The position numbers and the translations under genes are program-made. Below are positions 24,806 through 34,637 of a stretch of 64,000 bases of DNA, piece by piece. Where the stretch lies: the NCBI RefSeq assembly GCF_945873075.1, contig NZ_CAMCBS010000009.1, forward strand, positions 16,730 to 80,729, read 5' to 3'. The notes beneath the pieces were generated by a model. That model saw nothing but the letters and a program-made list of their open reading frames with translations, had not been told where the DNA came from and ran no database searches. How positions within the stretch are numbered: the first letter of the stretch is position 1; each line of letters begins with the position of its first letter. This DNA is from an uncultured Moraxella sp. (GTDB lineage: Bacteria > Pseudomonadota > Gammaproteobacteria > Pseudomonadales > Moraxellaceae).

Positions 24806-26158
24806 TCAGCGCATGGTTACAAACTCTTCTGCACCTGTTGGATGGATAGCGACAGTATTATCAAAATCTGCTTTGGTTGCGCCCATCTTGATTGCCACGC
24901 CAAAGCCTTGAATCATCTCATCGACACCAAAGCCAATGCCGTGCAGTCCGATGATTTTCTCATCATCACCAAGACAAACTAGCTTCATACGGCAAGGCTC
25001 ACGATGTGCTGTGATGGCACTATACATCGGCGTGAAGTTTGAGCGATAGACCTTGATGGCATCATCGCCATATTTTGCCCGAGCGTCCGCTTCACTCATG
25101 CCAATCGTACCAATCGGCGGATGGCTAAACATCACCGTCGGTATGAGCGAATAATCCAGTTTTTCGTTCGGTTTATTATTAAACAGTCGCTCAGACAGAC
25201 GGCGACCTGCCGCCACCGCCACAGGGGTTAGCTCGATACCGCCTGCGATGATATCACCCACTGCATAGATGCCATCGACCGATGTGTTTTGGTATTCATC
25301 GACGATGATTTGCCCACGCTCATTCATCGCTACGCCAACTTCTGCAAGCCCGATACCATCGGTGGCAGGCGTACGCCCAATCGCCCAAATCACGCAGTCC
25401 ACCACAAGACTTGCCCCATCCGCCATCATGATGGTGATGCTACCGTCATCGTTTTTGGTCAGTGATTGCGGATTGGCTTGGGTGTGTAGCTCGATACCAT
25501 CTTTTTTCATCACATCAACCAGTACATCGACGATATCAGCATCAAATTTACGCAGCGGCTTATCACCACGCACCACCAGATGCGTCTTTGCCCCAAGACT
25601 ATTGACCACACCTGCCATCTCTACAGCGATATAGCCTGCACCGACGATGGCGATACGCTGTGGCAATTCGGTCAATTCAAAAAATCCATCCGAATCAATA
25701 CCAAGCTCAGCGCCTGTGATATCAGGACGGCTTGGGCGACCACCTGTCGCAATCAAGATATGCTCAGCCGTGATACGCTCGCCACCAACTTCGATGGTAT
25801 TTTTGTCAATCAACTTGGCAAAGCCTGTGATGACATCCACCGAATTTTTGGCAAAGACATTTTGATAAGACTGATGAATACGCCCGATATACGCTTGGCG
25901 ATTGGCAATCAAAGTTTGAAAATCAAAGCGATTCACCGTCACATCAAAGCCATAATCAGGTGCGTATTTATGAATCGCATCAGCAATATGCGCCCCATAC
26001 CACATTACTTTTTTGGGGACACAGCCGATATTGACGCAAGTGCCGCCGATGTGCTTGGCTTCGATGATGGCGCATTTTTTGCCATAGCTGGCTGCACGGT
26101 TGATGGATGCGATACCGCCACTACCGCCACCGATGGCGATATAGTCATAATGTTTCAT
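24806..26158 (-). CDS. gor: Glutathione-disulfide reductase
   Basis: Reduces oxidised glutathione with NADPH. The FAD site [10 protein letters not shown] is near residue 8, the redox-active disulfide is in [13 protein letters not shown], the NADPH-binding site is [13 protein letters not shown], and the C-terminal HPTGAEEF carries the catalytic His. The length of 450 matches bacterial Gor. ATG 26158 has AAGGA upstream, so it is chosen over the tracked start. The residues around the NADPH site ([12 protein letters not shown]) include Arg typical of NADPH preference. Confidence 0.93.
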   Translation of the reverse strand: MKHYDYIAIGGGSGGIASINRAASYGKKCAIIEAKHIGGTCVNIGCVPKKVMWYGAHIADAIHKYAPDYGFDVTVNRFDFQTLIANRQAYIGRIHQSYQNVFAKNSVDVITGFAKLIDKNTIEVGGERITAEHILIATGGRPSRPDITGAELGIDSDGFFELTELPQRIAIVGAGYIAVEMAGVVNSLGAKTHLVVRGDKPLRKFDADIVDVLVDVMKKDGIELHTQANPQSLTKNDDGSITIMMADGASLVVDCVIWAIGRTPATDGIGLAEVGVAMNERGQIIVDEYQNTSVDGIYAVGDIIAGGIELTPVAVAAGRRLSERLFNNKPNEKLDYSLIPTVMFSHPPIGTIGMSEADARAKYGDDAIKVYRSNFTPMYSAITAHREPCRMKLVCLGDDEKIIGLHGIGFGVDEMIQGFGVAIKMGATKADFDNTVAIHPTGAEEFVTMR

Positions 26159-26252
26159 GGTTATCCTTGGGTTGTTAATCAATCAAACAGCAAAAACTGC
26201 CTGCTGATATCTATGATGGCATCACCTTTATCAGTTTGCAAGTTTTTTGGTG

Positions 26253-26287
26253 CAAAAAAACAGCCACCCTGTAGGATGACTGTTTTG
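26253..26287 (-). terminator. Terminator of ilvC
   Basis: On the minus strand, AAACAGTCATCC, TACA loop, GGGTGGCTGTTT (12 pairs including G-U) and then seven T. Confidence 0.85.
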
Positions 26288-26307
26288 GACAAATTAGAAC
26301 CGAGAAA

Positions 26308-27384
<1,077 letters not shown>

Positions 27385-27445
27385 TTACGGTGTATAAAGT
27401 ATAAATACACCAACAAGTTAAAATCAAACGATTCATTGATAAAAC

Positions 27446-27835
27446 TCACCAAAGAATTTTTGCATCAAATTGATAAATTTTATCATCTTTACTAATCAAT
27501 GTCAGTCCTTCGCTGATGGCTTGGGCAACCAACATTCGATCAAACGGATCAGCGTGTATTTGTGGCAATTCACCTGCCAATCTTGCATGAGCGGTAGTTA
27601 TGGATAATACATCAAAACTATTACTCATCGCCAAATGCTCAAAATCATCAATCATCAGCTTGGCAATTGGCAATTTGCCTTTGTGGTATTTAATACTCAT
27701 TTCCCACAAATTTATCGCACTGACAAAAATTTGGTTATGGGGATTTTCAATTGTTTGACGGACAGCTTCAGATAACTGCTTTGGATTTTGCCACCACCAA
27801 ATCAATACATGGGTATCTAGCAAATAGCCGTTCAT
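27446..27835 (-). CDS. PIN-domain toxin (VapC-like ribonuclease)
   Basis: A 129-residue PIN-domain protein, the probable RNase toxin of a VapBC-type pair. Acidic active-site residues are visible: Asp7 in LLDTHVLIWW, Glu in LWEMSIKY, and Asp in HADPFDRMLVAQA. The ATG overlaps the antitoxin stop (ATGA). It lies between ilvH and ilvC on the same strand and may share their transcript. Confidence 0.88.
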   Translation of the reverse strand: MNGYLLDTHVLIWWWQNPKQLSEAVRQTIENPHNQIFVSAINLWEMSIKYHKGKLPIAKLMIDDFEHLAMSNSFDVLSITTAHARLAGELPQIHADPFDRMLVAQAISEGLTLISKDDKIYQFDAKILW

Positions 27836-28104
27836 TGACTAAGCCCATACTCATCAGTATGATCGCCACGCCACCAAGCCAATTCTTCATCACTCATCGG
27901 CTCAAACCACACACTATCATCGGTTTGAGTATTCAGATGTGCCAATTGACCTGCCACTCTGGGTTTTAATCCTTGTGATTGCGGTAATTGTTGCGACAAA
28001 GGGCTGATATGCACCTGCCCATCTTTGATGACCATTTGCACTTGTTGCTCATTTTTGATGTATGCCTGCACAACAGGTGGCAAGCTTGCCAATTCCACAA
28101 TCAC
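27832..28104 (-). CDS. Antitoxin partner of the PIN toxin
   Basis: A 90-residue protein starting at GTG with AAGGAG six bases before it. The N-terminus (IVELASLPPVVQAYIK) could be a small DNA-binding fold; the C-terminal half is acidic (EPMSDEELAWWRGDHTDEYG), as expected for a toxin-neutralising tail. The family was not recognised with certainty. It starts only 15 bases after the ilvH stop, so it may be read through from the ilv promoter. Confidence 0.7.
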   Translation of the reverse strand: MIVELASLPPVVQAYIKNEQQVQMVIKDGQVHISPLSQQLPQSQGLKPRVAGQLAHLNTQTDDSVWFEPMSDEELAWWRGDHTDEYGLSQ

Positions 28105-28119
28105 AATTTGCTCCTTATC

Positions 28120-28635
28120 TTATAAAGATAAAGTCTTCTCACCACGAGCAATACCAATCACACCTGAGCGTACCACTTCTAGGATACGATCACGACCGAT
28201 GACATCAATAAAGCCATCCAGCTTACCGGCATCACCGGTGATCAAGATGGTGTAAAGATTTGGGGTGACATCGACGATTTGGGCACGGAAAATATCCGCC
28301 GTACGCTTGACTTCTTCACGGTGCGAGCCTGTAGCACGCACTTTGATCAGCATCAGCTCACGCTCGATTTGACTACCGCCACTAATTTCAGACAGGTTTT
28401 GCACCTTGACCACTTCGATCAACTTGTGTAGCTGTTTGGTGATTTGCTCAATCTTATCATTGGTAGTGATGGTCGTCAGCGTCAGACGAGAAATCGTCGG
28501 ATCGTCGGTTGCAGCGACATTGAGCGTATCAATGTTGTAGCCACGCTGTGAAAACAGACCAACCACACGAGATAGTGACCCTGCTTCGTTTTCCATCAAT
28601 ACAGAAATCAGATGTTTATGGACTTGATTTGACAT
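28120..28635 (-). CDS. ilvH: Acetolactate synthase small (regulatory) subunit
   Basis: The regulatory subunit that confers valine feedback on acetolactate synthase. The N-terminal ACT domain (HLISVLMENEAGSLSRVVGLF) is followed by a C-terminal ALS_ss domain (LMLIKVRA, GDAGKLDGFIDVI). ATG 28635 shares its A with the ilvB stop (TAATG), and GGGGAG is upstream, so the tracked start nine codons earlier is rejected. It is 171 residues, near the usual ~163. Confidence 0.95.
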   Translation of the reverse strand: MSNQVHKHLISVLMENEAGSLSRVVGLFSQRGYNIDTLNVAATDDPTISRLTLTTITTNDKIEQITKQLHKLIEVVKVQNLSEISGGSQIERELMLIKVRATGSHREEVKRTADIFRAQIVDVTPNLYTILITGDAGKLDGFIDVIGRDRILEVVRSGVIGIARGEKTLSL

Positions 28636-30440
28636 TAGGTGCGCTCCCCTTTTGATAGCCACATATCACGCATTGACTGGCCTGCCACTTGCATCGGATA
28701 GACATGCTCACTCTTATCGACATAGACATCGATAAATACAAGCTTATCATCCATCGCTAGCGCCGCTGCCAGCTCTTGTTCCATCGTCGCAGGGTTGGTA
28801 ATCTTGACACCCACATGACCATAGCTTTCGGCAAGCTTCACAAAATCAGGCAACGACTTCATATACGACTGTGCATGGCGTGCTTCGTATAGCATATCTT
28901 GCCACTGCTTGACCATGCCCAGTTGAGCGTTGTTTAGGTTTAGGATTTTTACAGGTAGATTGTATTGTAAGCAGGTTGACAGCTCTTGGATATTCATCTG
29001 AATCGAGCCTTCACCCGTGATACAGACGACTGTTTTTTCGGGACGAGCAAGCTTGGCCGCCATTGCATACGGCAAGCCGACACCCATCGTGCCTAGGCCA
29101 CCTGAATTCAGCCATTGGCGTGGTTCATCATATTTATAGTACAGTGCAGCGAACATTTGGTGCTGACCGACATCAGATGTGATGATGGCTTGACCTTTGG
29201 TTAGCTTATACAATGTCTCAACGACGTGCTGCGGCTTGATGGCGTGGATTTCAGCTTCCATATCATCAGCATCATAGTGTAGTCCGTGACGCTTACGCCA
29301 TTCGTTGATTTGTTGCCACCAGTCGTTCAGTGCGTGCTCATCGATACGCTTATCAGTTTCTTTGAGCAGTGATAACATCTCAGTCAGCACAAGCTTGACA
29401 TCACCGACGATTGGAATGTGTGCTGTGATGGTCTTTGAGATGCTTGCAGGATCGACATCGATATGGATGACGGTTGCATTTGGGCAGAATTTTTTGACAT
29501 TATTGGTCACACGGTCATCAAAGCGTGCACCAATCGCCAAAATCACATCCGCATGGTGCATGGTCATGTTGGCTTCATAAGTGCCATGCATACCCAGCAT
29601 ACCGATGAACTGCTCACCTGAACCTGGATACGCACCCAGACCCATCAAGGTATTGGTGACAGGCAGCTTAAGCATATCCGCTAATTGGCGTAATTCATCA
29701 CTGGCATTACCCAAAATCACACCGCCGCCTGAGTACAGTACTGGACGCTTGGCAGAAAGTAGGGTTTCGATGGCTTTTTTGATTTGACCGCCATGCCCTT
29801 TGTGTGTCGGTTGATATGAGCGCATCGCTACCGATTCAGGCATATGATAAGCGAATTTATCGCTTGGGTTGGTCATATCTTTTGGAATATCGACCACGAC
29901 AGGGCCTGGACGACCTGAGCCTGCGATGTAAAATGCTTTTTTGATGATTTCAGGGATTTCTTCGGCACTGCGTACTTGGAAGCTGTGCTTGACGATTGGG
30001 CGAGAGATACCCACCATGTCACACTCTTGGAAAGCATCATCACCGATGAGCGTGGTCGGTACCTGACCTGCTAGGATGACCATCGGGATAGAATCCATAT
30101 AAGCGGTAGCAATGGCGGTCACGGTATTGGTCGCACCTGGACCTGAAGTGGCGAGCACCACACCTGTCTTACCGGTGGTACGGCTATAGGCATCTGCCAT
30201 ATGACCTGCCGCCTGCTCATGGCGAACTAGGATATGCTCAATTTTATCTTGTTTGAAAAGGGCATCATAAATGTGCAGTACCGCACCGCCTGGATAGCCA
30301 AAAATGTACTCAACGCCTTCATCAATCAAGGCTTGAACCAACATCTCGCCACCAGACATCATCACCGTCTCACCACGGGCTAGGCGTTCTTGGGCTTCGT
30401 GAAAATGTGCAGTCGCATCTTTTTGGGTAATTTGCGTCAT
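28635..30440 (-). CDS. ilvB: Acetolactate synthase large (catalytic) subunit
   Basis: Catalyses the TPP-dependent condensation of pyruvate to acetolactate. The catalytic Glu is in [20 protein letters not shown], with FAD/pyruvate-oxidase-like central domain motifs (GARFDDRVT). The TPP motif reads [13 protein letters not shown]...NLNN, the GEG variant that I recall from pseudomonad enzymes, so it is not a defect. It resembles E. coli IlvI more than IlvB. ATG 30440 with AAGG upstream is preferred to the tracked start. It is first in the order ilvB-ilvH-antitoxin-toxin-ilvC. Confidence 0.95.
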   Translation of the reverse strand: MTQITQKDATAHFHEAQERLARGETVMMSGGEMLVQALIDEGVEYIFGYPGGAVLHIYDALFKQDKIEHILVRHEQAAGHMADAYSRTTGKTGVVLATSGPGATNTVTAIATAYMDSIPMVILAGQVPTTLIGDDAFQECDMVGISRPIVKHSFQVRSAEEIPEIIKKAFYIAGSGRPGPVVVDIPKDMTNPSDKFAYHMPESVAMRSYQPTHKGHGGQIKKAIETLLSAKRPVLYSGGGVILGNASDELRQLADMLKLPVTNTLMGLGAYPGSGEQFIGMLGMHGTYEANMTMHHADVILAIGARFDDRVTNNVKKFCPNATVIHIDVDPASISKTITAHIPIVGDVKLVLTEMLSLLKETDKRIDEHALNDWWQQINEWRKRHGLHYDADDMEAEIHAIKPQHVVETLYKLTKGQAIITSDVGQHQMFAALYYKYDEPRQWLNSGGLGTMGVGLPYAMAAKLARPEKTVVCITGEGSIQMNIQELSTCLQYNLPVKILNLNNAQLGMVKQWQDMLYEARHAQSYMKSLPDFVKLAESYGHVGVKITNPATMEQELAAALAMDDKLVFIDVYVDKSEHVYPMQVAGQSMRDMWLSKGERT

Positions 30441-30748
30441 CAGTTGCATCCTTTTGCCAATCATATCGGCAATATACAGACGAAATGGCGTAGCGTGGGT
30501 CAGTAACGGACTGTCAAATACAAGATGACTTCAAAGCAAGGGCATCATGACAATGCCAACAAGAAAGGAATTGGAATAATTTCTTGTGTCTTGCAGACCG
30601 ATAAGTCCTATTGCAATGTACAATCTTGCGTCATCGAACGGTAATCCGACGGCACCAATCGCACAAACGCAGCACCTGATAAATAGCTACGCCGACTCAT
30701 GATAATGCTTATAACTTTTAGTATGGTTTATAAGCGTCATCAAAACAA
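30441..30748 (-). promoter_or_regulatory. ilvB promoter and ~270-nt leader
   Basis: Promoter TTGTTT, 17 bp, CATACT at 30720-30748 (minus strand). The leader carries a 30-codon ORF (30608-30700), then two inverted repeats: ACAAGAAA / TTTCTTGT (30559-30587) and GGCAT / ATGCC (30541-30557). The layout suits attenuation or another leader-based control, but no clear terminator T-run is seen. Confidence 0.45.
30608..30700 (-). CDS. Possible ilv leader peptide (30 aa)
   Basis: An ATG about 13 bases after the predicted transcription start opens a 30-codon frame (MSRRSYLSGAAFVRLVPSDY...) ending TAG. It contains four Leu/Val codons in a short span (TTA, GTG, TTG, GTG) but no Ile, and has no obvious Shine-Dalgarno. 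This is too weak to claim attenuation by itself. Confidence 0.3.
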   Translation of the reverse strand: MSRRSYLSGAAFVRLVPSDYRSMTQDCTLQ

Positions 30749-30954
30749 TATGAATATCTTACCCCAAAAATCCGCCCTTGCCAAGCGTATTTTGCTATTT
30801 TTGGCGTTCTTTTTTAAATTTTGTAAAAATTGGCGCATTTTTGTCAAGTATGATAAATTTTAATTATTATCTATCCAATTTTATGACAAAAAATAAATAA
30901 TAAAGCCACCGAACGCATGATAAAATAGCCCTTTTGATTTGATAAATAAAACCC

Positions 30955-31311
30955 ATGCTCAAGCGATTATTTTGGCTGATTTTGCACACATCTTGGTTGT
31001 CAGGCATCTTTGCCACAGCCATCGCTGCACCTATTTATCAATATACAGGGCAATTTGGCGAGATGGTGTATAGCCAAACACCGCCCATTGGCAAGCCCTA
31101 TCAAGCCATCAGCGTGCTACACAGTGCCACCAAAAGCGACAAGATGCAACAAGACTGCCAAAAACTCAAAGGACATCTAACCACCCTAAACGCTGGCGGT
31201 GTCATCCATGAGATTGACGCATCAGGCAACAAAACACAGCTAAGCCCCGCTCAAGTCAGCGAACGCCAAGCACAAATCCGTGATGCACTCACGCAGTACT
31301 GCCATGACTAA
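30955..31311 (+). CDS. DUF4124-like exported protein (118 aa)
   Basis: A small protein with a signal peptide (MLKRLFWLILHTSWLSGIFA, cleavage near AIAA). The mature N-terminus (IYQYTGQFGEMVYSQTPP) matches the pattern of DUF4124 domains (Y-x-D/G-x-G-x-x-x-Y-S-x-x-P). Two Cys residues (QDCQKL, QYCHD) could form a disulfide. The function is unknown. Its end overlaps the queG start by 8 bases. Confidence 0.75.
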   Translation: MLKRLFWLILHTSWLSGIFATAIAAPIYQYTGQFGEMVYSQTPPIGKPYQAISVLHSATKSDKMQQDCQKLKGHLTTLNAGGVIHEIDASGNKTQLSPAQVSERQAQIRDALTQYCHD

Positions 31312-32473
31312 GCCATCATCGCCACCATCACCATCACAGCCATCACGCATAGACAGCACCACCTTGCCCGATGTCGATGATGTCAAGGACTGGATTCGTG
31401 CCAAGGCGTACGAGCTTGGCTTTGCTGATTGCGGATTCTTAAGCGTACATCATCCGCTCTTTGCCGAGCAAACCCAAGCGCTCAAAGCATGGCTCAATCA
31501 AGGACTGCACGGCACGCTGGATTTTATGCACGACAATCACGAACTGCGAGCCAATCCGCATAAGCTCGTTGATGGCGCAAAGACCATCATCAGTGTACGC
31601 ATGGATTATCTGCATACCCTGCCTGCACCACGACGCATCGAAGATAATGAACGCCCCAATCATGCCATCATCGCGCGCTACGCTCGGGGGCGAGATTATC
31701 ATAAGACCGTCCGCCAACAGCTCAAAAAACTGGCTCGTGCCATCGAATCGGAGCTGCCCAATTGGACACACCTATCCATCGGTGCTGATAAGCCCTTTGT
31801 ATTTCGGCCGTTTAGCGATTCTGCGCCGATTTTTGAGCGCCCGATTGCTGATGCCGCAGGGCTTGGCTGGACGGGCAAGCACACTTTGCTGATTAATCGC
31901 CAAGCAGGGTCGTTTTTTAACTTGGGCGAGCTGTTTATTAGCCTTGATTTGATGGGCGATACCGAGAGCCACCCTGTCAAGGTGCACTGCGGTAGCTGTA
32001 CCGCTTGCATTGACATTTGCCCGACCCAAGCCATCATCGCACCGCACACGCTCGATGCTGGAGCGTGCATTTCTTATCTGACGATTGAACACAAGGGCAG
32101 TATCGATGTCAAATACCGCAAAGCCATCGGCAATCGCATCTTTGGCTGTGATGACTGTCAGCTGATTTGTCCGTGGAATCGCTATGCCAAGATTGCCACT
32201 GTGACTGATTACGCACCACGACATGGGCTTGATGAAGTGCGTCTGCTCGATGTATGGGCGTGGGATGAAGATAAGTTTATGACCAAGACCGAAGGCTCAC
32301 CACTTCGGCGTACAGGCTATCTCAATCTACTGCGTAACACCGCTATTGCTCTTGGCAACAGTCAGCCTGATGACACCACCAAAATAGACACCATCACCGC
32401 ACTGCAATCACGGCTTGGCATGGATGCGATGCTTGATGAGCATATTTATTGGGCGATTGATGAGCTTAAATAA
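31304..32473 (+). CDS. queG: Epoxyqueuosine reductase
   Basis: The cobalamin-dependent last step of queuosine synthesis in tRNA. A DUF1730 domain (RADYH-like RGRDYHKTVRQQL, about residue 125) is followed by a 4Fe-4S region CGSCTACIDICPTQAI and CDDCQLICPWN, and a C-terminal HEAT-like part. ATG 31304 is chosen inside the preceding gene's end; the tracked start is a GTG eight codons earlier. The N-terminal ~20 residues are Ser/Pro-rich and probably disordered. Confidence 0.93.
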   Translation: MTKPSSPPSPSQPSRIDSTTLPDVDDVKDWIRAKAYELGFADCGFLSVHHPLFAEQTQALKAWLNQGLHGTLDFMHDNHELRANPHKLVDGAKTIISVRMDYLHTLPAPRRIEDNERPNHAIIARYARGRDYHKTVRQQLKKLARAIESELPNWTHLSIGADKPFVFRPFSDSAPIFERPIADAAGLGWTGKHTLLINRQAGSFFNLGELFISLDLMGDTESHPVKVHCGSCTACIDICPTQAIIAPHTLDAGACISYLTIEHKGSIDVKYRKAIGNRIFGCDDCQLICPWNRYAKIATVTDYAPRHGLDEVRLLDVWAWDEDKFMTKTEGSPLRRTGYLNLLRNTAIALGNSQPDDTTKIDTITALQSRLGMDAMLDEHIYWAIDELK

Positions 32474-32474
32474 A

Positions 32475-32502
32475 AATCCCCAAACCGCATGGCCTGGGGA
32501 TT
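32475..32502 (-). terminator. Terminator between queG and kbp
   Basis: AATCCCCA / TGGGGATT stem with a GC-rich loop; the T-rich tail (ATTTTTATTT) is on the minus strand, so it serves kbp. Confidence 0.75.
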
Positions 32503-32521
32503 GAGCGTTTATCGTGCCAAA

Positions 32522-33031
32522 TTAAGCAGGGATACGCAATACTTGACCAACATAAATCTTATCTGGATGGCTTAGCATTGGCTTGTTGGCATCAAAGATT
32601 TTCATATAATCATTGGCATTGCCGTACATTTCTTTGGCGATTTTTGATAGTGTATCACCTTTGACAACGGTATAAAAGCGTGATTCTTCAGCAGGCGTTT
32701 CTACTTCGATGTCATCAACGACAGTTTCGACATACTGCACATTACCCACCGCTAGGCGTGCACGCTCACGGTCTTCTTGGGTCTTAGCAGTGCCTGATAG
32801 CGTGACGGTGTCACTGTCGCTGTTATAATTCACTTTTAGACCTGCGATATTGACATTTTGTTCTTGGATACGAGCCAATAGCAGTTCGGCGATTTGCTGT
32901 GCGCTTGGTTCACTGCTTGTCGCTGGTGTAGTTGTGGCTGGTTCATTCGCCACTGGTGCGGTTGTTTGTGCTGATTTATCACGATTAAAAATTTTATCGC
33001 CGATGTCTTTGGCAAAACTAAAAATACCCAT
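32522..33031 (-). CDS. kbp: BON-LysM protein (potassium-binding Kbp/YgaU-like)
   Basis: A 169-residue cytoplasmic protein with an N-terminal BON domain (about 50-115, VTLSGTAKTQEDRERARLAV) and a C-terminal LysM domain (about 118-168, YTVVKGDTLSKIAKEMYGNA, GQVLRIPA). E. coli Kbp with the same order binds K+ and responds to osmotic stress. A ~30-residue Ala/Thr/Pro linker near residues 20-45 is extra compared with E. coli (149 aa). Confidence 0.88.
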   Translation of the reverse strand: MGIFSFAKDIGDKIFNRDKSAQTTAPVANEPATTTPATSSEPSAQQIAELLLARIQEQNVNIAGLKVNYNSDSDTVTLSGTAKTQEDRERARLAVGNVQYVETVVDDIEVETPAEESRFYTVVKGDTLSKIAKEMYGNANDYMKIFDANKPMLSHPDKIYVGQVLRIPA

Positions 33032-33173
33032 GTACTTTCTCCTACTGTTGTTAATAACTCATTGGATACCTTCATCATAAAGCACAATCCCAACAGAAAT
33101 CATCCGCAATATTAGTAGAAGTGTTAATTTATGTAGCATCAGCACTCAAGCTAAGCGATATTGTAACTCAACA

Positions 33174-33207
33174 AAAAACCGTTGATAATGATATCAACGG
33201 TTTTTCA
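33174..33207 (-). terminator. Terminator of acpP
   Basis: AAAAACCGTTGAT / ATCAACGGTTTTT stem with loop AATGAT, T-rich on both strands. Confidence 0.85.
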
Positions 33208-33222
33208 AGTATATAATCGCTA

Positions 33223-33459
33223 TTAAGCAACTTTTGCAGTTACATAGTCGATTGCTTTTTGAACTGTGGTCAGTTCTGCAGAATCTTCATCAGGGATGGT
33301 GATGCCAAAACTGCTTTCAAATGCCATCACTAGCTCAACTAGGTCTAGTGAGTCAGCGCCTAGGTCATCCATAAATGATGCGTCGTTTTTGATTTCATCA
33401 ACGCTTAGACCTAGTTGCTCAGCTACTGCGTCTTTTACTTTGGCTTCGATATCGCTCAT
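33223..33459 (-). CDS. acpP: Acyl carrier protein
   Basis: The 78-residue acidic carrier of growing acyl chains. The phosphopantetheine attachment serine is in [14 protein letters not shown] (Ser near 37). It has two tandem promoter candidates of its own (33531-33559 and 33592-33620) and a strong terminator, so it can be expressed independently of fabG, which lies 449 bases upstream rather than directly adjacent as is common. Confidence 0.97.
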   Translation of the reverse strand: MSDIEAKVKDAVAEQLGLSVDEIKNDASFMDDLGADSLDLVELVMAFESSFGITIPDEDSAELTTVQKAIDYVTAKVA

Positions 33460-33530
33460 GGGTAATTTCCTTTGAATAAAAGAGCCATCAGCACCACGCT
33501 GAAAGTTGGCTCATATGAAACTTGAATCGT

Positions 33531-33559
33531 ATCATAAAACATTTGCCCAAAAAGTGCAA
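33531..33559 (-). promoter_or_regulatory. acpP proximal promoter
   Basis: On the minus strand: TTGCAC, 17 bp, TATGAT. Confidence 0.7.
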
Positions 33560-33591
33560 GCGTTTATGAATACATATGTACACTTTTTTCA

Positions 33592-33620
33592 ATGATAATG
33601 GCAAACTTGTACTTTGTCAA
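33592..33620 (-). promoter_or_regulatory. acpP distal promoter
   Basis: On the minus strand: consensus TTGACA, 17 bp, TATCAT. The two promoters are 61 bp apart. Confidence 0.7.
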
Positions 33621-33766
33621 TGCTTTTAACTAATTTATGACATTAAGCAATCATCGCTTAAGTCCAATCAATGTTTGCCAAGCCATACCAACCGCTAAAC
33701 ACACGGAACAAATGGTTATCAAATATATTAGGTTTAGGCAATCGGGTTATCGAAGTGGCTGGCGTT

Positions 33767-33854
33767 TAGTGCTAGGCAGGCGAACGCAGGTGTATAAGCA
33801 CAATCCATCGTCACACTAATCGGGGCTAGTGCTAGGCAGACGAGCGATGGTGTA
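33767..33854 (+). repeat. Two imperfect 28-bp direct repeats in the fabG-acpP gap
   Basis: TAGTGCTAGGCAGG... at 33767-33794 and TAGTGCTAGGCAGA... at 33827-33854 differ at a few positions, 60 bp apart. A TGTACATTTAGTACA inverted repeat follows. Remnant of a dispersed repeat or a regulatory array; no ORF is supported. Confidence 0.6.
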
Positions 33855-33908
33855 CATTTAGTACATCGAGCGAGTCTAACGACGCAATAGCCACGATTAG
33901 CAAGACGA

Positions 33909-34637
33909 TTACATGTACATACCGCCATTAACTGCTAGCACCGCTCCCGTAATATAGCTTGCATCATCACTGGCTAGGAATGACACCGCTGCGGCGATTT
34001 CTTCTGGCTGACCCATGCGACCCATTGGCACGGCATCTAGCATTGAGTTGAGCAGGCGCTCATCCAGCTCTTCGGTCATGTCAGTTTCCACAAAGCCGGG
34101 TGCAACACAGTTCACCGTCACGCCACGAGAGCCGATTTCACGAGCGAGCGCACGGCTAAAGCCTTCGACACCTGCTTTGGTGGCGGCATAGTTGGTTTGA
34201 CCTGCATTGCCCATTTGACCGACGACTGATGTGATATTGATGATACGACCATGACGGGCTTTCATCATGCCACGCACCGCACGACGGCTCATGCGATAGA
34301 TAGAAGTTAGGTTGGTATCGATAACACTTGCCCAGTCTTCATCTTTCATACGCATCAACAGACCGTCTTTAGTGATGCCTGCGTTATTGACAAGCACATT
34401 GATACCGCCATAGACACTGTCAATTTCTTCAAACAGTTTATCCACATCTTCATCACTGCAGACATCCAGCACACGGCCGATACCGCCTGATTCGCTCAAG
34501 TATTCTGCGATGGCGTCAGCGCCTTTTTCGCTCGTGGCTGTACCGATGACAAAATGCCCTTCGTCGGCGAAACGCTGTGCAATTGCCTTACCGATACCAC
34601 GGCTTGCGCCCGTTACTAGTACAATTTTACGACTCAT
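33909..34637 (-). CDS. fabG: 3-oxoacyl-[ACP] reductase
   Basis: The NADPH-dependent reduction step of each fatty acid elongation cycle. SDR fold: TGASRGIGKAIAQRF cofactor loop, NNAGITKDGLL, catalytic Ser in ITSVVGQMGN, Tyr-Lys in NYAATKAG. The 242-residue length is typical. It overlaps the fabD stop (ATGA), so it is coupled to it. Confidence 0.96.
   Translation of the reverse strand: MSRKIVLVTGASRGIGKAIAQRFADEGHFVIGTATSEKGADAIAEYLSESGGIGRVLDVCSDEDVDKLFEEIDSVYGGINVLVNNAGITKDGLLMRMKDEDWASVIDTNLTSIYRMSRRAVRGMMKARHGRIINITSVVGQMGNAGQTNYAATKAGVEGFSRALAREIGSRGVTVNCVAPGFVETDMTEELDERLLNSMLDAVPMGRMGQPEEIAAAVSFLASDDASYITGAVLAVNGGMYM

Noticed and set aside
28635-30440. Defective TPP site in ilvB (GEGS instead of GDGS)
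   Set aside because: The GEG variant is, as far as I recall, normal in pseudomonad-type acetolactate synthases, so it is not evidence of loss.
33767-33854. CRISPR-like direct repeats
   Set aside because: Only two imperfect copies, no third repeat and no cas gene in the window.
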